Source: Providencia stuartii (GTDB lineage: Bacteria > Pseudomonadota > Gammaproteobacteria > Enterobacterales > Enterobacteriaceae). Taken from it: 64,000 bases of DNA. Positions within the stretch are counted from its first letter, which is position 1. Each line of letters opens with the position of its first letter. Shown in pieces: positions 47,846 to 58,283 of this stretch. The DNA lies in contig UGUC01000002.1 of NCBI GenBank assembly GCA_900455155.1, forward strand, positions 1,674,001 through 1,738,000. The letters are read 5' to 3'. A program made the translations under genes and the position numbers. Under the pieces are notes generated by a model. That model was not told the origin of the DNA. It was given only the letters and a program-made list of their open reading frames with translations, and ran no database searches.

Positions 47846-48370
47846 ATGAAGAAAACATTCGATGAAACTATAAATACCTTGCGGGAATTAGGCTTAATTT
47901 ATGATGATCAATCTCCACGACTTCCTGAGGCTATGCCCAAGTTTGATGATCCTGATCCATGTGGATTCAGTATTTTTCGAATGGGCATAGAAGACTTAGA
48001 CCTAAGCGCCTTAGACATGAGAAGGACATTTTTTTCTCGTTCAGAAATAGTAGGCTGTAACTTCACAGACACTGACTTAGCTGAGTCAAATATGTGTTGG
48101 AATGATTTTATAAGCGTCGATTTTACACGCGCTAATCTAGCAGGTGCGGATCTTCGTGCGTCTATTTATGAAAATACAAATTTTACAGAGTGTAACTTAT
48201 CCGGTTCCGACTTAAGGCTAGCTGAATTTAATAATTGCATATTTACCTTAGCTAATATGCAAGGAGCAAAGCTGACTAAAACAGCTGGAGAAGCTCTTCC
48301 TCTTTCAATACAGCAAAAAGAACAAATAGATTGGCAAGACACTGAAGGCGAGGAGCCAAGCGGAGGTTAA
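47846..48370 (+). CDS. Pentapeptide-repeat protein
   Basis: 174 residues. Residues 40-150 contain A(D/N)Lxx-type repeats (LDLSALDMRR, CNFTDTDLAESNM, VDFTRANLAGADLRASIYENTNFTECNLSGSDLR, ANMQGAKLT), predicting a right-handed quadrilateral beta-helix. The N- and C-terminal parts (FDDPDPCGFSIFR; QIDWQDTEGEEPSGG) are non-repeat. ATG 47846 follows AAGGAAAA. Shorter than Qnr proteins (about 218) so quinolone protection should not be assumed. It faces away from the XRE remnant. Confidence 0.85.
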   Translation: MKKTFDETINTLRELGLIYDDQSPRLPEAMPKFDDPDPCGFSIFRMGIEDLDLSALDMRRTFFSRSEIVGCNFTDTDLAESNMCWNDFISVDFTRANLAGADLRASIYENTNFTECNLSGSDLRLAEFNNCIFTLANMQGAKLTKTAGEALPLSIQQKEQIDWQDTEGEEPSGG

Positions 48371-48962
48371 CGATTTATAAAGAAAAAAATCATCATTTGA
48401 TTGCAAATCATGATTTATCAGTATGGTGTAAGCATCATACTGATCCTGATTTCATGTATTCTTACATTCGCACGAATGAGATCAGATGGGTGAGCTTACC
48501 TATAATATTAAACTCAATCTTTTACATGTCATATTTTGAAATTATGTGATTTTAAAATTAGGTTAAGCATTCAATATATAGTCACACAAAATAAATTGTA
48601 TGCATATCCAATAATATTATTATATTTCAAGTTCTTTTTAGTTATTAAATTGATCTAATAATCCGTTAAATAAAGTATATTATCCCTACAAACTTTGTAT
48701 GATTAACAATCGAATAGTACTTAAAAAATAGAATCACAGGTTATTAGAGGGCTCACCATCTCATGCACCTAAAATAACGAGTTAAATTGACTTTTAATCT
48801 GTATTTCCTCTTGTAAATAATTTTAGCTACATCAAGCAGCATAAAAGAAGATAAATTAATTTTATCTATAACGCTAATGAGATATCGCTTGCTGCTTTTA
48901 CTTTTTGCTCGTATAGATACCTTACTAGGGCGAAGTAAAATTTGGATATTCAGCGTCTTATT
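48371..48962. other. Gene-free accessory stretch
   Basis: 592 AT-rich bases between the pentapeptide gene and the convergent unknown secreted operon. No hairpin terminator, RNA gene or usable ORF was seen. Confidence 0.35.
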
Positions 48963-49511
48963 TTATTGTTCTGAATATAAGTATTCAGGACAGTTACTTT
49001 CAACGCCATAACCGAGAGAGTAATATAGTTTAAGAGCTTTAAAGTTTATTTTATCATAAAAATAAAGCCCTTCAGTACTTAAACAAGTCGCAAGATTTAA
49101 AGTGTGATGACTGTAACTTACAGTGAAATTTGATGCATCTTGGGCTGTAAAATGAATATTCATCTTATTGTTTTCGTCATAAATAAAAGCAAAAAACAGA
49201 CCATTATTGTTATCATGCAATTCTTTTTTGTAACTATATTTAAGTAATAAATCGCTATTTATCGAGTTATATCCATCATTACCTTTTTCAGTCTTTTGAA
49301 AGTCACGCCCATTCATATGGTAACACTTGACTTTATTATTGCATTCATTATTTATACAAACCGTGACCGTTTTGTTGTTTAAATTACTTTCAGTTGAATA
49401 CAGTATGATTTCATTAGGAAAATAGGATAAGAAGCCAGCACTTAAGATATTGTTATCCATTGCAAATGTCATACTGCTGAATAAAAATAAAATTGACAAT
49501 TTATAATTCAT
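48963..49511 (-). CDS. Exported protein of unknown function
   Basis: 182 residues from MNYKLSILFLFSSMTFA, a signal peptide cut before MDNN. Mature part rich in Asn, Tyr and Lys with an even number of Cys pairs (VCINNECNNKVKCYH; TCLSTEG; ESNCPEY), so a disulfide-bonded periplasmic or secreted protein is likely. Not recognised. The start is 5 bases after the stop of the proposed 39-residue gene. A longer frame to 49562 overlaps that gene. Confidence 0.6.
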   Translation of the reverse strand: MNYKLSILFLFSSMTFAMDNNILSAGFLSYFPNEIILYSTESNLNNKTVTVCINNECNNKVKCYHMNGRDFQKTEKGNDGYNSINSDLLLKYSYKKELHDNNNGLFFAFIYDENNKMNIHFTAQDASNFTVSYSHHTLNLATCLSTEGLYFYDKINFKALKLYYSLGYGVESNCPEYLYSEQ

Positions 49512-49515
49512 TTTA

Positions 49516-49636
49516 TTAATAGCCCGTCTCATATACCGATAAGAGTACCATACTACCCTCACTTGGCTTTAATGTATATATTATTTCTTCCATATCATGA
49601 TTTATTTTTATTTCTAGATTGCTTTTGTTTTTCCAT
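49516..49636 (-). pseudogene. Small 39-residue gene, frameshifted (one extra A), candidate
   Basis: ATG 49636 has a strong AAAGGAG site. As read it ends after 13 residues, but removing one A from the five-A run (codons 2-3) gives MENKSNLEIKINHDMEE, continuing IIYTLKPSEGSMVLLSVYETGY to TAA at 49516. The stop is 5 bases before the next ATG and its own start is 23 bases after the preceding gene, which fits an operon. Too short for standard gene finders. Function unknown. Confidence 0.45.
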
Positions 49637-49659
49637 GTATAACTTCTCCTTTCTTTTCT

Positions 49660-50226
49660 TTAAACTTTCGTAACTCGATTTATTTTCCAGTTATTTCCTT
49701 GTTTAACTAAGATAATCTGTAAATTTAATTTTTGCTCAGTGCCGTCACCTAAAATTAAACTTATTTTTGAGTAAGCATCAGTTTGCTTAATTTTCAATAT
49801 CTTTATACTTTTTTCCCAAGAGGGATAATTATCCTGAGATTTTATAAAATAATTAACATCTGTCTCAATCCAAGTTCCATCCCAGTTACAAACAATATTC
49901 CCTCTATTTTTTCTGCACTCTTGTTCTTTTTTACAAATTTTTTCCAACTCTTTTTCATCTACATCCGAATCATAGTGACATATTGACGAATAGTATAATT
50001 TTAATGCTAATTCAGGGGTTACATAGTTCTCCACTAGACTTTCTTCATTTATATTTTTGAGATAGCCTTCATAAAAATTCACAACGACTTCTTCGGGAGA
50101 TAACCCTGAACTTGCAGTTGATGAAACATTATTTGTCCTAGAATTGTCGTTAACATGCCCATTAGCTATGCCTATTAGTGGAAGTAATACTATCGAGAAG
50201 ATAAAAATGTTAATTCGATTAAACAT
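49660..50226 (-). CDS. DUF3828-like exported protein
   Basis: 188 residues. Signal peptide MFNRINIFIFSIVLLPLIGIANG; mature start HVNDNSR. SGLSPEEVVVNFYEGYLKNINEESL, ALKLYYSS, ENYVTPEL and the end QGNNWKINRVTKV resemble the DUF3828 family, which contains periplasmic proteins of unknown function. Cys-rich middle (CKKEQECRKNRGNIVCNWDG). ATG 50226 preferred over an ATG at 50244 because it begins the signal peptide. First gene of a three-gene unit. Confidence 0.6.
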   Translation of the reverse strand: MFNRINIFIFSIVLLPLIGIANGHVNDNSRTNNVSSTASSGLSPEEVVVNFYEGYLKNINEESLVENYVTPELALKLYYSSICHYDSDVDEKELEKICKKEQECRKNRGNIVCNWDGTWIETDVNYFIKSQDNYPSWEKSIKILKIKQTDAYSKISLILGDGTEQKLNLQIILVKQGNNWKINRVTKV

Positions 50227-50871
50227 ACCAAGTACCATCACCAATTAATCTTAAAATTTCCCAATGAATAAAATACACATAATCTCAGTGGTGCTAAATG
50301 CCCAATGAAGTTCTAAACAGCACCCGAAAAGTTGTCAACCCATATCAGGGCTAATCAAAGCTCAATCAATAATCTATTATGTTTCTTTCTCATACAATAG
50401 GTACTCCATCCTCCCCTGTTGATCAAGTGCCTCTATCACACAATTCCTTGACTTAGATTTTACATCATTTTAAAAAATTAGTTTTTTATAATTGCCTTTT
50501 TCTGCCTATAACTTATTTTCCTTATCCATTAAATAGATAAATAGAAACAATCTATTCATTCGTTTTATTTAGAATGATCCTCACCCAGCATTTAACATTT
50601 TAGTTACACAACTAAAACAATTAATTAATATTGATGGTTAAGCATTTAACTACCAAGCCCATTCTTACTCCACCGTGGCAAATCAATTATGAAAAGAATT
50701 ATTACAATTTAATACAAATCAACGATAAATAATGATTGCCATGCTCAATTAATCGACTAAACAACTCAATATTTACGATCTAACAGTTGTAGTTTTAACG
50801 AATATTCGCTATAAAAATTGCGATAGAAAAAGTACAAACATAAAAATTATTAATATATTTGAGATTTCATT
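50227..50871. other. Gene-free stretch before gltP
   Basis: 645 AT-rich bases between divergent genes; nothing recognised besides what must be promoters. Confidence 0.35.
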
Positions 50872-52180
50872 ATGACTTCAAACCACATTTCGACAAAAAA
50901 AACCATTTAAATTTGGCCTAGGATGGCAAATTTTAGTCGCACTGATTTTAGGTGTTATCGTAGGCGCTTTTTTGCATGAAAGCGTAGAATATAAAGATTG
51001 GTTAATCGTTAATGTTCTATCACCCGCGGGTAAAATATTTATACAATTAATTAAAATGATCGTTGTTCCGATTGTTATTTCAACATTAATTGTCGGTATC
51101 GCGGGGGTAGGAAATACGAAACAACTTGGGTCACTCGGGTTTAAAACCATCCTCTATTTTGAAATTATCACCACTATTGCAATCGTTGTCGGGATAAGCT
51201 TCGCCAATATCTTCCAACCTGGTGTTGGTATTGACATGTCACAGTTGACACAAGTTGATATCTCCCAATATGAAAAAACCACCCAAGAAGTTGAAAGCCA
51301 CCCTTCGGGTATTATCAATACCATTTTAACCATGGTGCCGAGCAATATTTTTGCCTCTATGGCCAGTGGGGAAATGCTACCCGTCATTTTCTTTGCCGTC
51401 CTGTTTGGTTTGGGCCTCTCCTCATTACCTAAAGAGAAGAAGCAACCATTATTAGACGTTTTGCAAACCTTTTCTGAAACCATGTTCCGCGTCACTAATA
51501 TGATCATGTTGTATGCCCCTATCGGGGTTTTTGCACTGATCTCAGTGACTGTCGCCAACTTTGGTTTTACCTCTTTAGTACCACTACTAAAATTAGTGAT
51601 TCTGGTTCACTGTGCAATTTTGTTCTTTGCCATTGTGGTACTTGGCATTGTCGCTCGTTATTGCAAAATTAATATTTTTACCTTAATGAAAATTTTAAAA
51701 GACGAGCTACTTTTAGCCTACTCCACCGCAAGCTCTGAAACCGTGCTTCCACGTATCATGGATAAAATGGAAAAATACGGTGCACCTAAATCAGTAACCA
51801 GTTTCGTTATACCAATTGGCTACTCATTTAACCTTGATGGCTCAACACTCTACCAAAGTATTGCCGCCATCTTTATTGCTCAGCTCTATGGAATTGAACT
51901 GTCTATTGGCCAGGAGCTTATCCTTGTATTTACCTTAATGATCACCTCTAAAGGTATTGCAGGCGTACCTGGTGTCTCCTTCGTCGTTCTCTTAGCCACT
52001 TTAGGCAGTGTCGGTATTCCACTGGAGGGCTTAGCCTTTATTGCTGGGGTTGACCGTATTCTCGATATGGCTCGAACTGCACTAAACGTTGTCGGTAATG
52101 CCCTCGCAGCCTTGGTAATTGCCAAGTGGGAACATAATTATGATGAAGAAAAAGCACGTGAGTATGAGCAAACCTTTTAA
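50872..52180 (+). pseudogene. gltP: Glutamate/aspartate:proton symporter GltP, frameshifted (one extra A)
   Basis: Dicarboxylate/amino acid:cation symporter, inner membrane, eight TM helices and two re-entrant loops. Near-identity by eye to E. coli GltP: LIKMIVVPIVISTLIVGIAGVG, MLPVIFFAVLFGLGLSSLP, AYSTASSETVLPRIMDKMEKYG, GYSFNLDGSTLYQSIAAIFIAQLYG, SKGIAGVPGVSFVVLLATLGS, GVDRILDMARTALNVVGNA. The start ATG 50872 (MTSNHISTKK) reaches the rest only if one base is removed from the eight-A run at 50895-50902; corrected 435 residues (E. coli 437). As read, translation would start at 50972. Confidence 0.93.
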
Positions 52181-52206
52181 CGGTTGATAATCCACAATCC
52201 CTTTCC

Positions 52207-52237
52207 ACACACCGAGCAACGACTCGGTGTGTTTTTT
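52207..52237 (+). terminator. Terminator after gltP
   Basis: 10-bp stem ACACACCGAG/CTCGGTGTGT, 6-base loop and six T. From 52238 to 52622 nothing else is seen. Confidence 0.9.
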
Positions 52238-52622
52238 ATCTATTTCCTAAAAATTATAATCTAACATCGATTGAGATCTTATTAATATATTGATTAAATT
52301 TCATCTTAGATTATTAATGTAAAACCGTGATAAACAACACAATTTTTAATAACAGCGAGTAAGTATATTTACTTTACTGACTAGGCATGTTAAAAAATCA
52401 GCTTATTCAAATTATAATATAAATATATTCTATTATTTGTTTTCTAACTTACTGTTTTATTAACATATCGCTGTTAATTTGAATTATTCAATCCGGTTTA
52501 GTATGGCACGTTAAATAACGATCTATTTATATCGTTTTAACTGTGGCAGAAATTAATTTAAGCTATTTACCAATATTAATAATTAATAGCCATTTTTTCT
52601 TATTAAATCCGGAGTCGATTTT

Positions 52623-53577
52623 ATGTATAAAATACTTTTCTTAAGCTTAATTACAGCTTGCTATACCGGAAACCTAATGGCAACTGAGTATTTCGTTGAT
52701 CCCACCTCGTCTGCCGCATTGTGGGTAGAAAAAAACAAGAGCGATCCCAGAGCACTGGCTATTCGGGCTAAAATAGCGTCTGTGCCTACGGCTATTTGGC
52801 TTTCTAAAATCCATGAAAATGAGACTGAATTAGCCCAGCAAATAACAAGTTATATTTCACAAGCTGATAAGCAAAAAAACTCAGCTTATGTTTGTGTTAT
52901 ACGCTCTACCTAACCGCGATTGCTCAGGCCAAGCCTCCGCCAGCAACAGTACTAATAGCCAAAAATATCGAACATGGATTAATCAATTAACAAAAGCAAT
53001 TTCAAACACTGAGCTTACCATTATTTTAGAGCCTGACGCCTTAGCGGATATGAGTTGCCTAACGCCATTGCAGCGCAAAGATAGAACAGATTTACTCAAA
53101 TATGCTGTGACTCAATTTAAAATAAAAAGCCCTAATGCGCATGTATACCTTGATGCTGGCAATATGAAGTGGCAACCCGCAAAAACAATGGCAGAACAAC
53201 TCATTGCAGCGGGAATAAAAGATGCATCAGGTTTTTCACTCAATATTTCTAATTACTATGCGACCGAGCCCACTATAAAATATGGTGAAGACATTAATCG
53301 ATTTTTAATGGCGCTGATAGGGATAAAATCCAATATGATTATTGATACCTCACGCAATGGTCATGGTGCACCAGCATTGCCAAATCAATGGTGCAATCCA
53401 CTTGGCCGTAAGATAGGTGAAGGCCCAAAAGATATTTCAGCAACCGTTAAAACCGCTTGGATAAAGCCACCGGGGGAATCAGATGGCGACTTTTCTCCAA
53501 CAGCTAATTGCCATGGCGGCCCTAAAGCAGGGGTTTTTAGCCCTGATTTAGCGATACGCCTGATTAAAGGGGAATAA
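52623..53577 (+). pseudogene. GH6-family glycosidase-like secreted protein, frameshifted (one extra T)
   Basis: Glycoside hydrolase family 6 (endoglucanase/cellobiohydrolase type). Signal peptide to LMA near residue 20; N-terminal FVDPTSSAALWVEKN. Motifs: YALPNRDCSGQAS (family signature region with RDC) and TIILEPDALADM (catalytic Asp region), GFSLNISNYYAT, IDTSRNGHGAP, and WIKPPGESDGD. Removing one T from the pair at 52886-52887 joins the frames (SAMFVLYALPNRDC); corrected 317 residues. The final Gly of the first signature is Ser. GH6 genes are rare in enterobacteria, so a horizontally acquired origin is likely. Confidence 0.75.
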
Positions 53578-53746
53578 TAGATACAAGACCAAGGCGAGAA
53601 AGTCAGCGCAGGAGAAGTGCCGATAATAGGTTACGGGTATTGGCATTTTTCCGATAAATTATTTTGTGTCAATTTATCACTACGATAATTTAACTTAATG
53701 CTGTACCATGAGTGCCAATAAAAACAGTGGAGATTAGGGATAAAAT

Positions 53747-53969
53747 ATGGATGCTCTTTTCGAGGCCGTCGCTAGGTTTTTTGCTTTTTTGTATTGAACT
53801 CTTGTTAAATCTTTTTCAACTTTTCGGTATTAGAATTACAATATTACTCATTGCTTTTATTGGCCTATATTTTCATGGGTTTCAACTCAAATGGGTATTA
53901 GGCTATATCATTCTAGCTATCATTTTATATAGCCCATTCATCTATCGGAAATTGAAACAAAGGCAATAA
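53747..53969 (+). pseudogene. Small membrane protein, probable frameshift near start
   Basis: The hydrophobic part (ELLLNLFQLFGIRITILLIAFIGLYFHGFQL, VLGYIILAIILYSPFIY) gives two to three TM helices with a basic tail (RKLKQRQ). The best start is ATG 53747 with AGGGA six bases before it; one T must be removed from 53777-53782 to give MDALFEAVARFLLFCIELLL, 73 residues. Without that, the open frame only reaches back to GTG 53712. Function unknown; may follow the GH6 gene in the same transcript. Confidence 0.5.
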
Positions 53970-54082
53970 CGCTAGTTGAGTGAGCCTATTTGCTCTCTTT
54001 ATCGTAAAGTTAACTCACTATCAATTATCTTTCGTTAAGCATAAAAAAACGCTGTGCTACGCGGCGTTAATCGCAGATAATA

Positions 54083-54118
54083 GGGGGATTGTATCGAAAA
54101 TATCTATATTAATCCCCC
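54083..54118 (-). repeat. Hairpin behind the MANRSY-family gene
   Basis: 8-bp stem GGGGGATT/AATCCCCC with a 20-base loop, 24 bases after the stop of the minus-strand gene; candidate terminator without a clear T tract. Confidence 0.45.
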
Positions 54119-54141
54119 AATAGCATGATATTTCAATAGTA

Positions 54142-54808
54142 TTATGACTCTTCTTCGAACTCTTTTTTATTCAAGATCCTATAATATAGGCTAGATTCCC
54201 AATAAGATAAGCCCATCGGATAACCTGCATCAACATAGTCACATTCGCTATTAAAATTGATAGCAGAAAATAAATTTTCTGGGTCAGATGCTGCCCATTT
54301 AATTACCTCAATTGCCGTTTCTTTATCATCTGGTATTGCATCAATGCCCCGCCCCACCAGTAAACATCTTTGTATTTCATCTTCAACTGCTTGACGTAAA
54401 TTATCCGTTCCTTCCGTCAGCATCATATCTAATTCAATCGTTTCTAATAGCAAAAATGGCTGTTTATGCTGCTCTAAGAATTCAAGGGCTTCTTTGATTT
54501 CTTTACTCGCATCATAACCATTTTCTAAAAATAACGGTTCAATTGAGGTAAAAAATTTCTTTAATCTCGCAAACCCGATCTCAAAATCACTTGTCAACGC
54601 ATAAAAAGGTGTTTTTTCCCCTTCTTCTTCATGATCGTACCCATGATATAGCAGTGACTCACATAATTTTTGGGTTCCCAGACATCAATATACGATAGGT
54701 CATTGGTATTGCATATGACCATTCAGAAAGTCCATTCGCAATATCTGGTCGGTCATAATAAGAGCTTGGTTGATTAGATATACTGTAAAGGTAAGAGCGG
54801 TTTGCCAT
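54142..54808 (-). pseudogene. Cytosolic protein of a MANRSYLYS-type family, frameshifted; possible immunity protein
   Basis: Two frames (start at 54808, end at 54142) join when one A is removed from the run at 54667-54671 (GNPKLCESLLYHGYDHEEEGEK), giving 221 residues, acidic, with no signal or TM. The opening MANRSYLYSISNQPSS...GLSEWSYAIPMTYRILMSGNP resembles a family of small proteins often near polymorphic-toxin loci; I cannot name an activity. Context: a possible toxin remnant lies just downstream on the other strand. Confidence 0.55.
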
Positions 54809-55112
54809 AAAATATCCTTTTATATAAAAATGCTTAAGCGAAATGACTCTAGCAATCTCAAAGTGATATAGCAATAACTAGGCCTAACTTTATTAGCCGA
54901 TAATTATTTTTGAATATCATTAGAAATATTTTCAGGAATTATCTGATGATTTACTTATTTCCTACCGCAATACACTATTTTTCAGTGGGAGAATAAATAC
55001 GGTGATACGTATCGCTGATCACTTCTTAACTTTATAATCAATATACGTATTTTTTTAAAGGATCCTTTAAGGGCATCGATACAACTTACAGGCGCTCAGC
55101 TCATAAAAATAA

Positions 55113-55718
55113 CAGAAAAGTATAGGCGCTGTTTTCCCCGATAAAGCATCTTTTGACCCTAAACAAGCTTTTCAAATAGAAGAAAATGCAACGGTACAAA
55201 CAGCTCAAGGCGAATATTACGGTACAGTTTTATACGCTTTTATTGTGAACTTAACCCTAGAGATATCTGCAACATTACTTGAGTTCGATGAGGCTCCTTA
55301 TATCCGAGCAGCGCAACACAATGCCCAAATAAATAACAATAAAGACCTTTATCAGGATGATTTTGAGCAATTAACCAATAAATATAGCCATTACACTGAT
55401 CTTCAAATTAATGTGGCTTGCGGATTTCGACGTAACAGCCCTGAATACTATTATCATATCGATACAATGAAGGTTTACGACTCAATGGGGGAGCTATTTG
55501 ATCTTATTAACGATACTCAAAAAGCGATGAGTGTGATGGGCGGTTGTTCAATGACAGTCACAAAACTTTATAAAAGCAATATTTGGGGAGGTACGTTCAA
55601 CGGAAGAGGATATTGTCACCATAAGGTACTTAATAGGGTCATCACAGAATGCTTTTTACTTTATACTGACCATCTGTATGATGACTGGCCTAATGATGCA
55701 GAAAGGCTATATTTATAA
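55113..55718 (+). pseudogene. Truncated coding remnant, possibly polymorphic-toxin related
   Basis: The same frame is open from 55113 to 55718 without a proper start (a GTG at 55245 is the first likely one). It begins GAVFPDKASFDPKQAFQIEENATVQTAQGEYYG, reminiscent of linker stretches (VFPDKA...F-I-x-DNA) in C-terminal nuclease toxins of Rhs/CDI proteins, and ends LYTDHLYDDWPNDAERLYL. Another coding-like piece (SIQLTGAQLIKITEKYRRCFP) precedes it in a different frame, about 55060-55140. I take it as a fragment of a larger gene, toxin origin uncertain. Confidence 0.4.
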
Positions 55719-56040
55719 AATAGGCCAGCTTATCAATTAATATATCAGCCATTTTATGAATTGAATAACTAGCAATACTCTGTTAATTGGTAATCACTGG
55801 AAAATGATACGCGTAATACTAGTATGGTGGACATATAAAAATATTTAGTGTGTATTTTGATAAAAAGTCCAGTTTATTCTTGTTTAAAGGGGTTATCAGT
55901 GGCTTTCACTACCATGTCATTACACTCCGCATAAATAAAAAATAATTTATCGGAATGCCTATATTAGGAATAAAGCTGCTTCTCTCAATGTGACTAAACG
56001 GACATAACAAGGCTTTTTATGAAATAGAATAGCCGATGCA

Positions 56041-56073
56041 TTTTAAAATAGCCGCTTTTCATAAAGCGGCTAT
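56041..56073 (-). terminator. Terminator of the prophage tail operon
   Basis: 11-bp stem ATAGCCGCTTT/AAAGCGGCTAT followed on the minus strand by TTTTAAAA, 14 bases behind the last tail gene. Between 55719 and 56040 nothing else was recognised; an attachment site may lie here but no repeat could be matched. Confidence 0.75.
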
Positions 56074-56086
56074 GGATAAGTAAAAA

Positions 56087-56704
56087 TTACGGTTTTTCCG
56101 GCCACTCAATATTAGGTGCTAAAGAAGTATCAACACGATTTAGTAAAACGCGGTATTTTTTCCACGCTTGCAGCGCTGCGGATTCTTCATCGGTTGCCAG
56201 TCCTGTATCGATGGAGTCTTGCAGATAAGTCAGCATATTATTTGCTTCATCCAGTCGTTGTGATTTCTCCTGTTCAGCCTGCGCGATTAATGCGGCTTTT
56301 TGGGCTTCTGTGTCAGTGACCCATTTTTTACCGTTCCACTTATCAAATTCTGTTTTTGGCTCTAAGAGTGTGAGTGTTTCAGGTAAATCGCCCATAAAAT
56401 CGACTTCAACAGGCTGACGGGTCTCTGTGTTGTACGCTGTTTTGCCGCGATGATCAGCCACAATTTCCCATTTTGAGCCATCTTCACTACGCACAATGGC
56501 AAAACCTGTTTTGGTTGGTAGTTCAGGTGCATCGGTATAAGCTCCCGCGGACACGCTGACATCAAAGTAAATATATTCCATATTTGCATTAAGATATTCA
56601 CGAGTGGTCGGGTCTGCAATATACGTTTTAATCCAACCGGCTTTTGTTGCTAAACTATTTTGACCGATTTCTGCTTGTTCAATTTCTAAATTGTAGTTTT
56701 TCAT
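56087..56704 (-). CDS. Tail fiber assembly protein (Tfa family)
   Basis: 205 residues. C-terminal caudo_TAP-type region (LLEPKTEFDKWNGKKWVTDTEAQKAALIAQAEQEKSQRLDEANNML, TDEESAALQAWKKYRVLLNRVDTS, IEWPEKP) is characteristic of chaperones that fold and attach the tail fiber C-terminus. Last gene of the tail operon; its ATG overlaps the stop of the fiber gene by one base. The pairing with a collar-domain fiber is typical. Confidence 0.92.
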   Translation of the reverse strand: MKNYNLEIEQAEIGQNSLATKAGWIKTYIADPTTREYLNANMEYIYFDVSVSAGAYTDAPELPTKTGFAIVRSEDGSKWEIVADHRGKTAYNTETRQPVEVDFMGDLPETLTLLEPKTEFDKWNGKKWVTDTEAQKAALIAQAEQEKSQRLDEANNMLTYLQDSIDTGLATDEESAALQAWKKYRVLLNRVDTSLAPNIEWPEKP

Positions 56705-58283
56705 TATGCTGCTCTCACGATATATAAAAATGCAATGTTACGGGGTCTTGTTTCTGCCGCAGTGCGGTTCGAACGCGAAGTATCAAAAATCAATAAGCGC
56801 GAACTGCCTTGATTACTAGCAGACTGACTTCCATTACCACTACCTAATTGAAAGGGGCCAGTTGCGGTGTTATTCAATGAATCTGTCGAAGTCGTTCCAT
56901 ATATTTTCTCCATGGCATCTAATTGATGACTCAATACAGTTCGATTTGCATCAATTCCACGACCAGCATCAAGACCTCGGATAAATTCACTACGTAGATC
57001 AGGTAATTTTCCAGATGGGTAAGCTTTAGCAAGCAAAGGGTAAGTCGTTTTATTAAATGCCTGACCATTGCAGATTAAATATCCGCTAGGAGCCGTGGCT
57101 TGAGGCCAAGGGATAGGCGCCCCCACAGGAAAGTCAGTTAATGCATCAGAAGAACCAGAAGCTTTTAAATTCCCGTTGTGGTCAGTATATGTATTCCCCT
57201 CAGCATATAACTTACTCCACTTTGTCCAAGCGGCTGTTATCGGATCAAAGGAACGGCGATAGGTTTCAGAGTTAGCATCTGAATAATAAAATGCAGTCTG
57301 AGTGACATAAGCACCCCCCGGAGCTGTACCGTAAACACTAACAAGTAGACAAAACCCTTTGTAACCATTGGCACCAGTAGGACGCTCTCCTTTGCTTGCT
57401 GTATTAACTTTATAAAAGCCCTGCGCCAAATCCCATCTGTCAATATTATCAACGGATGTAATATTGGTTGCTGTAGCTGGAGTCAAGCCAATACCATAAT
57501 CACCCACACCCAGCGCACCTAGGTTTTTTCTAGCATCAACACTGTTTTTCGCGTTTGTACCACCACACGTTACCGGAATTAACCCCGTAGTCATGACGCC
57601 ATCGGCAGATACTTTGAATGTTATACCTTTGGAGGCCCCATATACATAAAAGCCACCATTTTTATCGATGACGAAAGATGCTGAACCACTGGGTGGAGAG
57701 ATTGCTGAGTTTCCGATATCAGTTGCAGCAATAAAAACCTTTGAATCCGCTTTGCTAGCTAGTGCTTTTGATACCCCATTCTGACTTATTACTTGTGTCG
57801 TTGATGTGCCAGTACCTTGTACCACAGACGTTTTATCAAATTTTTAAATTAAGTTCATTATTCAAGGCTGTATTTGTCGCATAATCACCCTTTGGTTGAA
57901 ATTTAGTGTCCGTATCTGTTTTAGTGTAATAGTTACCCAACCCCAAATACACACCCCAGCGTAGACCATGCAGCTTGCGATTTATCCGGTTGCTCCCCTT
58001 TCGTTTCTTTGTTGGAAACATAGATAACCCCATTCCACTGAACGATGGCCGTTTTTGGGTAAGATAGCGTCGCATCCCACTCAGCGACGCCACGCTGCGT
58101 CAAATACATCAACCACTCATCAACACGCTTACCTATGGCGTTAAACCATTCCAATGGCGGCTTACCAGCAGTTCTGTCTAAAGTAATCCCCCACCCACGC
58201 AATACATCTGGGAATGTTTCAATTTCCCCCGTTTTCGCATCTTGCGCGAATATTTTTAAGTCTGGCTTTTTAATGACTGACAT
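56704..58283 (-). pseudogene. Phage tail fiber protein with C-terminal collar domain, two frameshifts
   Basis: Three frames: N-terminal baseplate-attachment part (SVIKKPDLKIFAQDAKTGE, GWGITLDRTAGKPPLEWFNAIGKRVDEWLMYLTQRGVAEW), a short linker (GVYLGLGNYYTKTDTDTKFQPKG), and the fiber shaft/tip with tail-collar signature (FPVGAPIPWPQATAPSGYLICNGQAFNKTTYPLLAKAYPSGKLPDLRSEFIRGLDAGRGID). Removing one base at 57954-57957 and one at 57841-57845 gives one 525-residue chain. The gene determines host range; its tip region is the likely variable part. Confidence 0.85.

Noticed and set aside
47846..48370. Qnr-type quinolone-resistance protein
   Set aside because: Repeat tract is too short and flanks differ from Qnr (about 218 residues); called only a pentapeptide-repeat protein.
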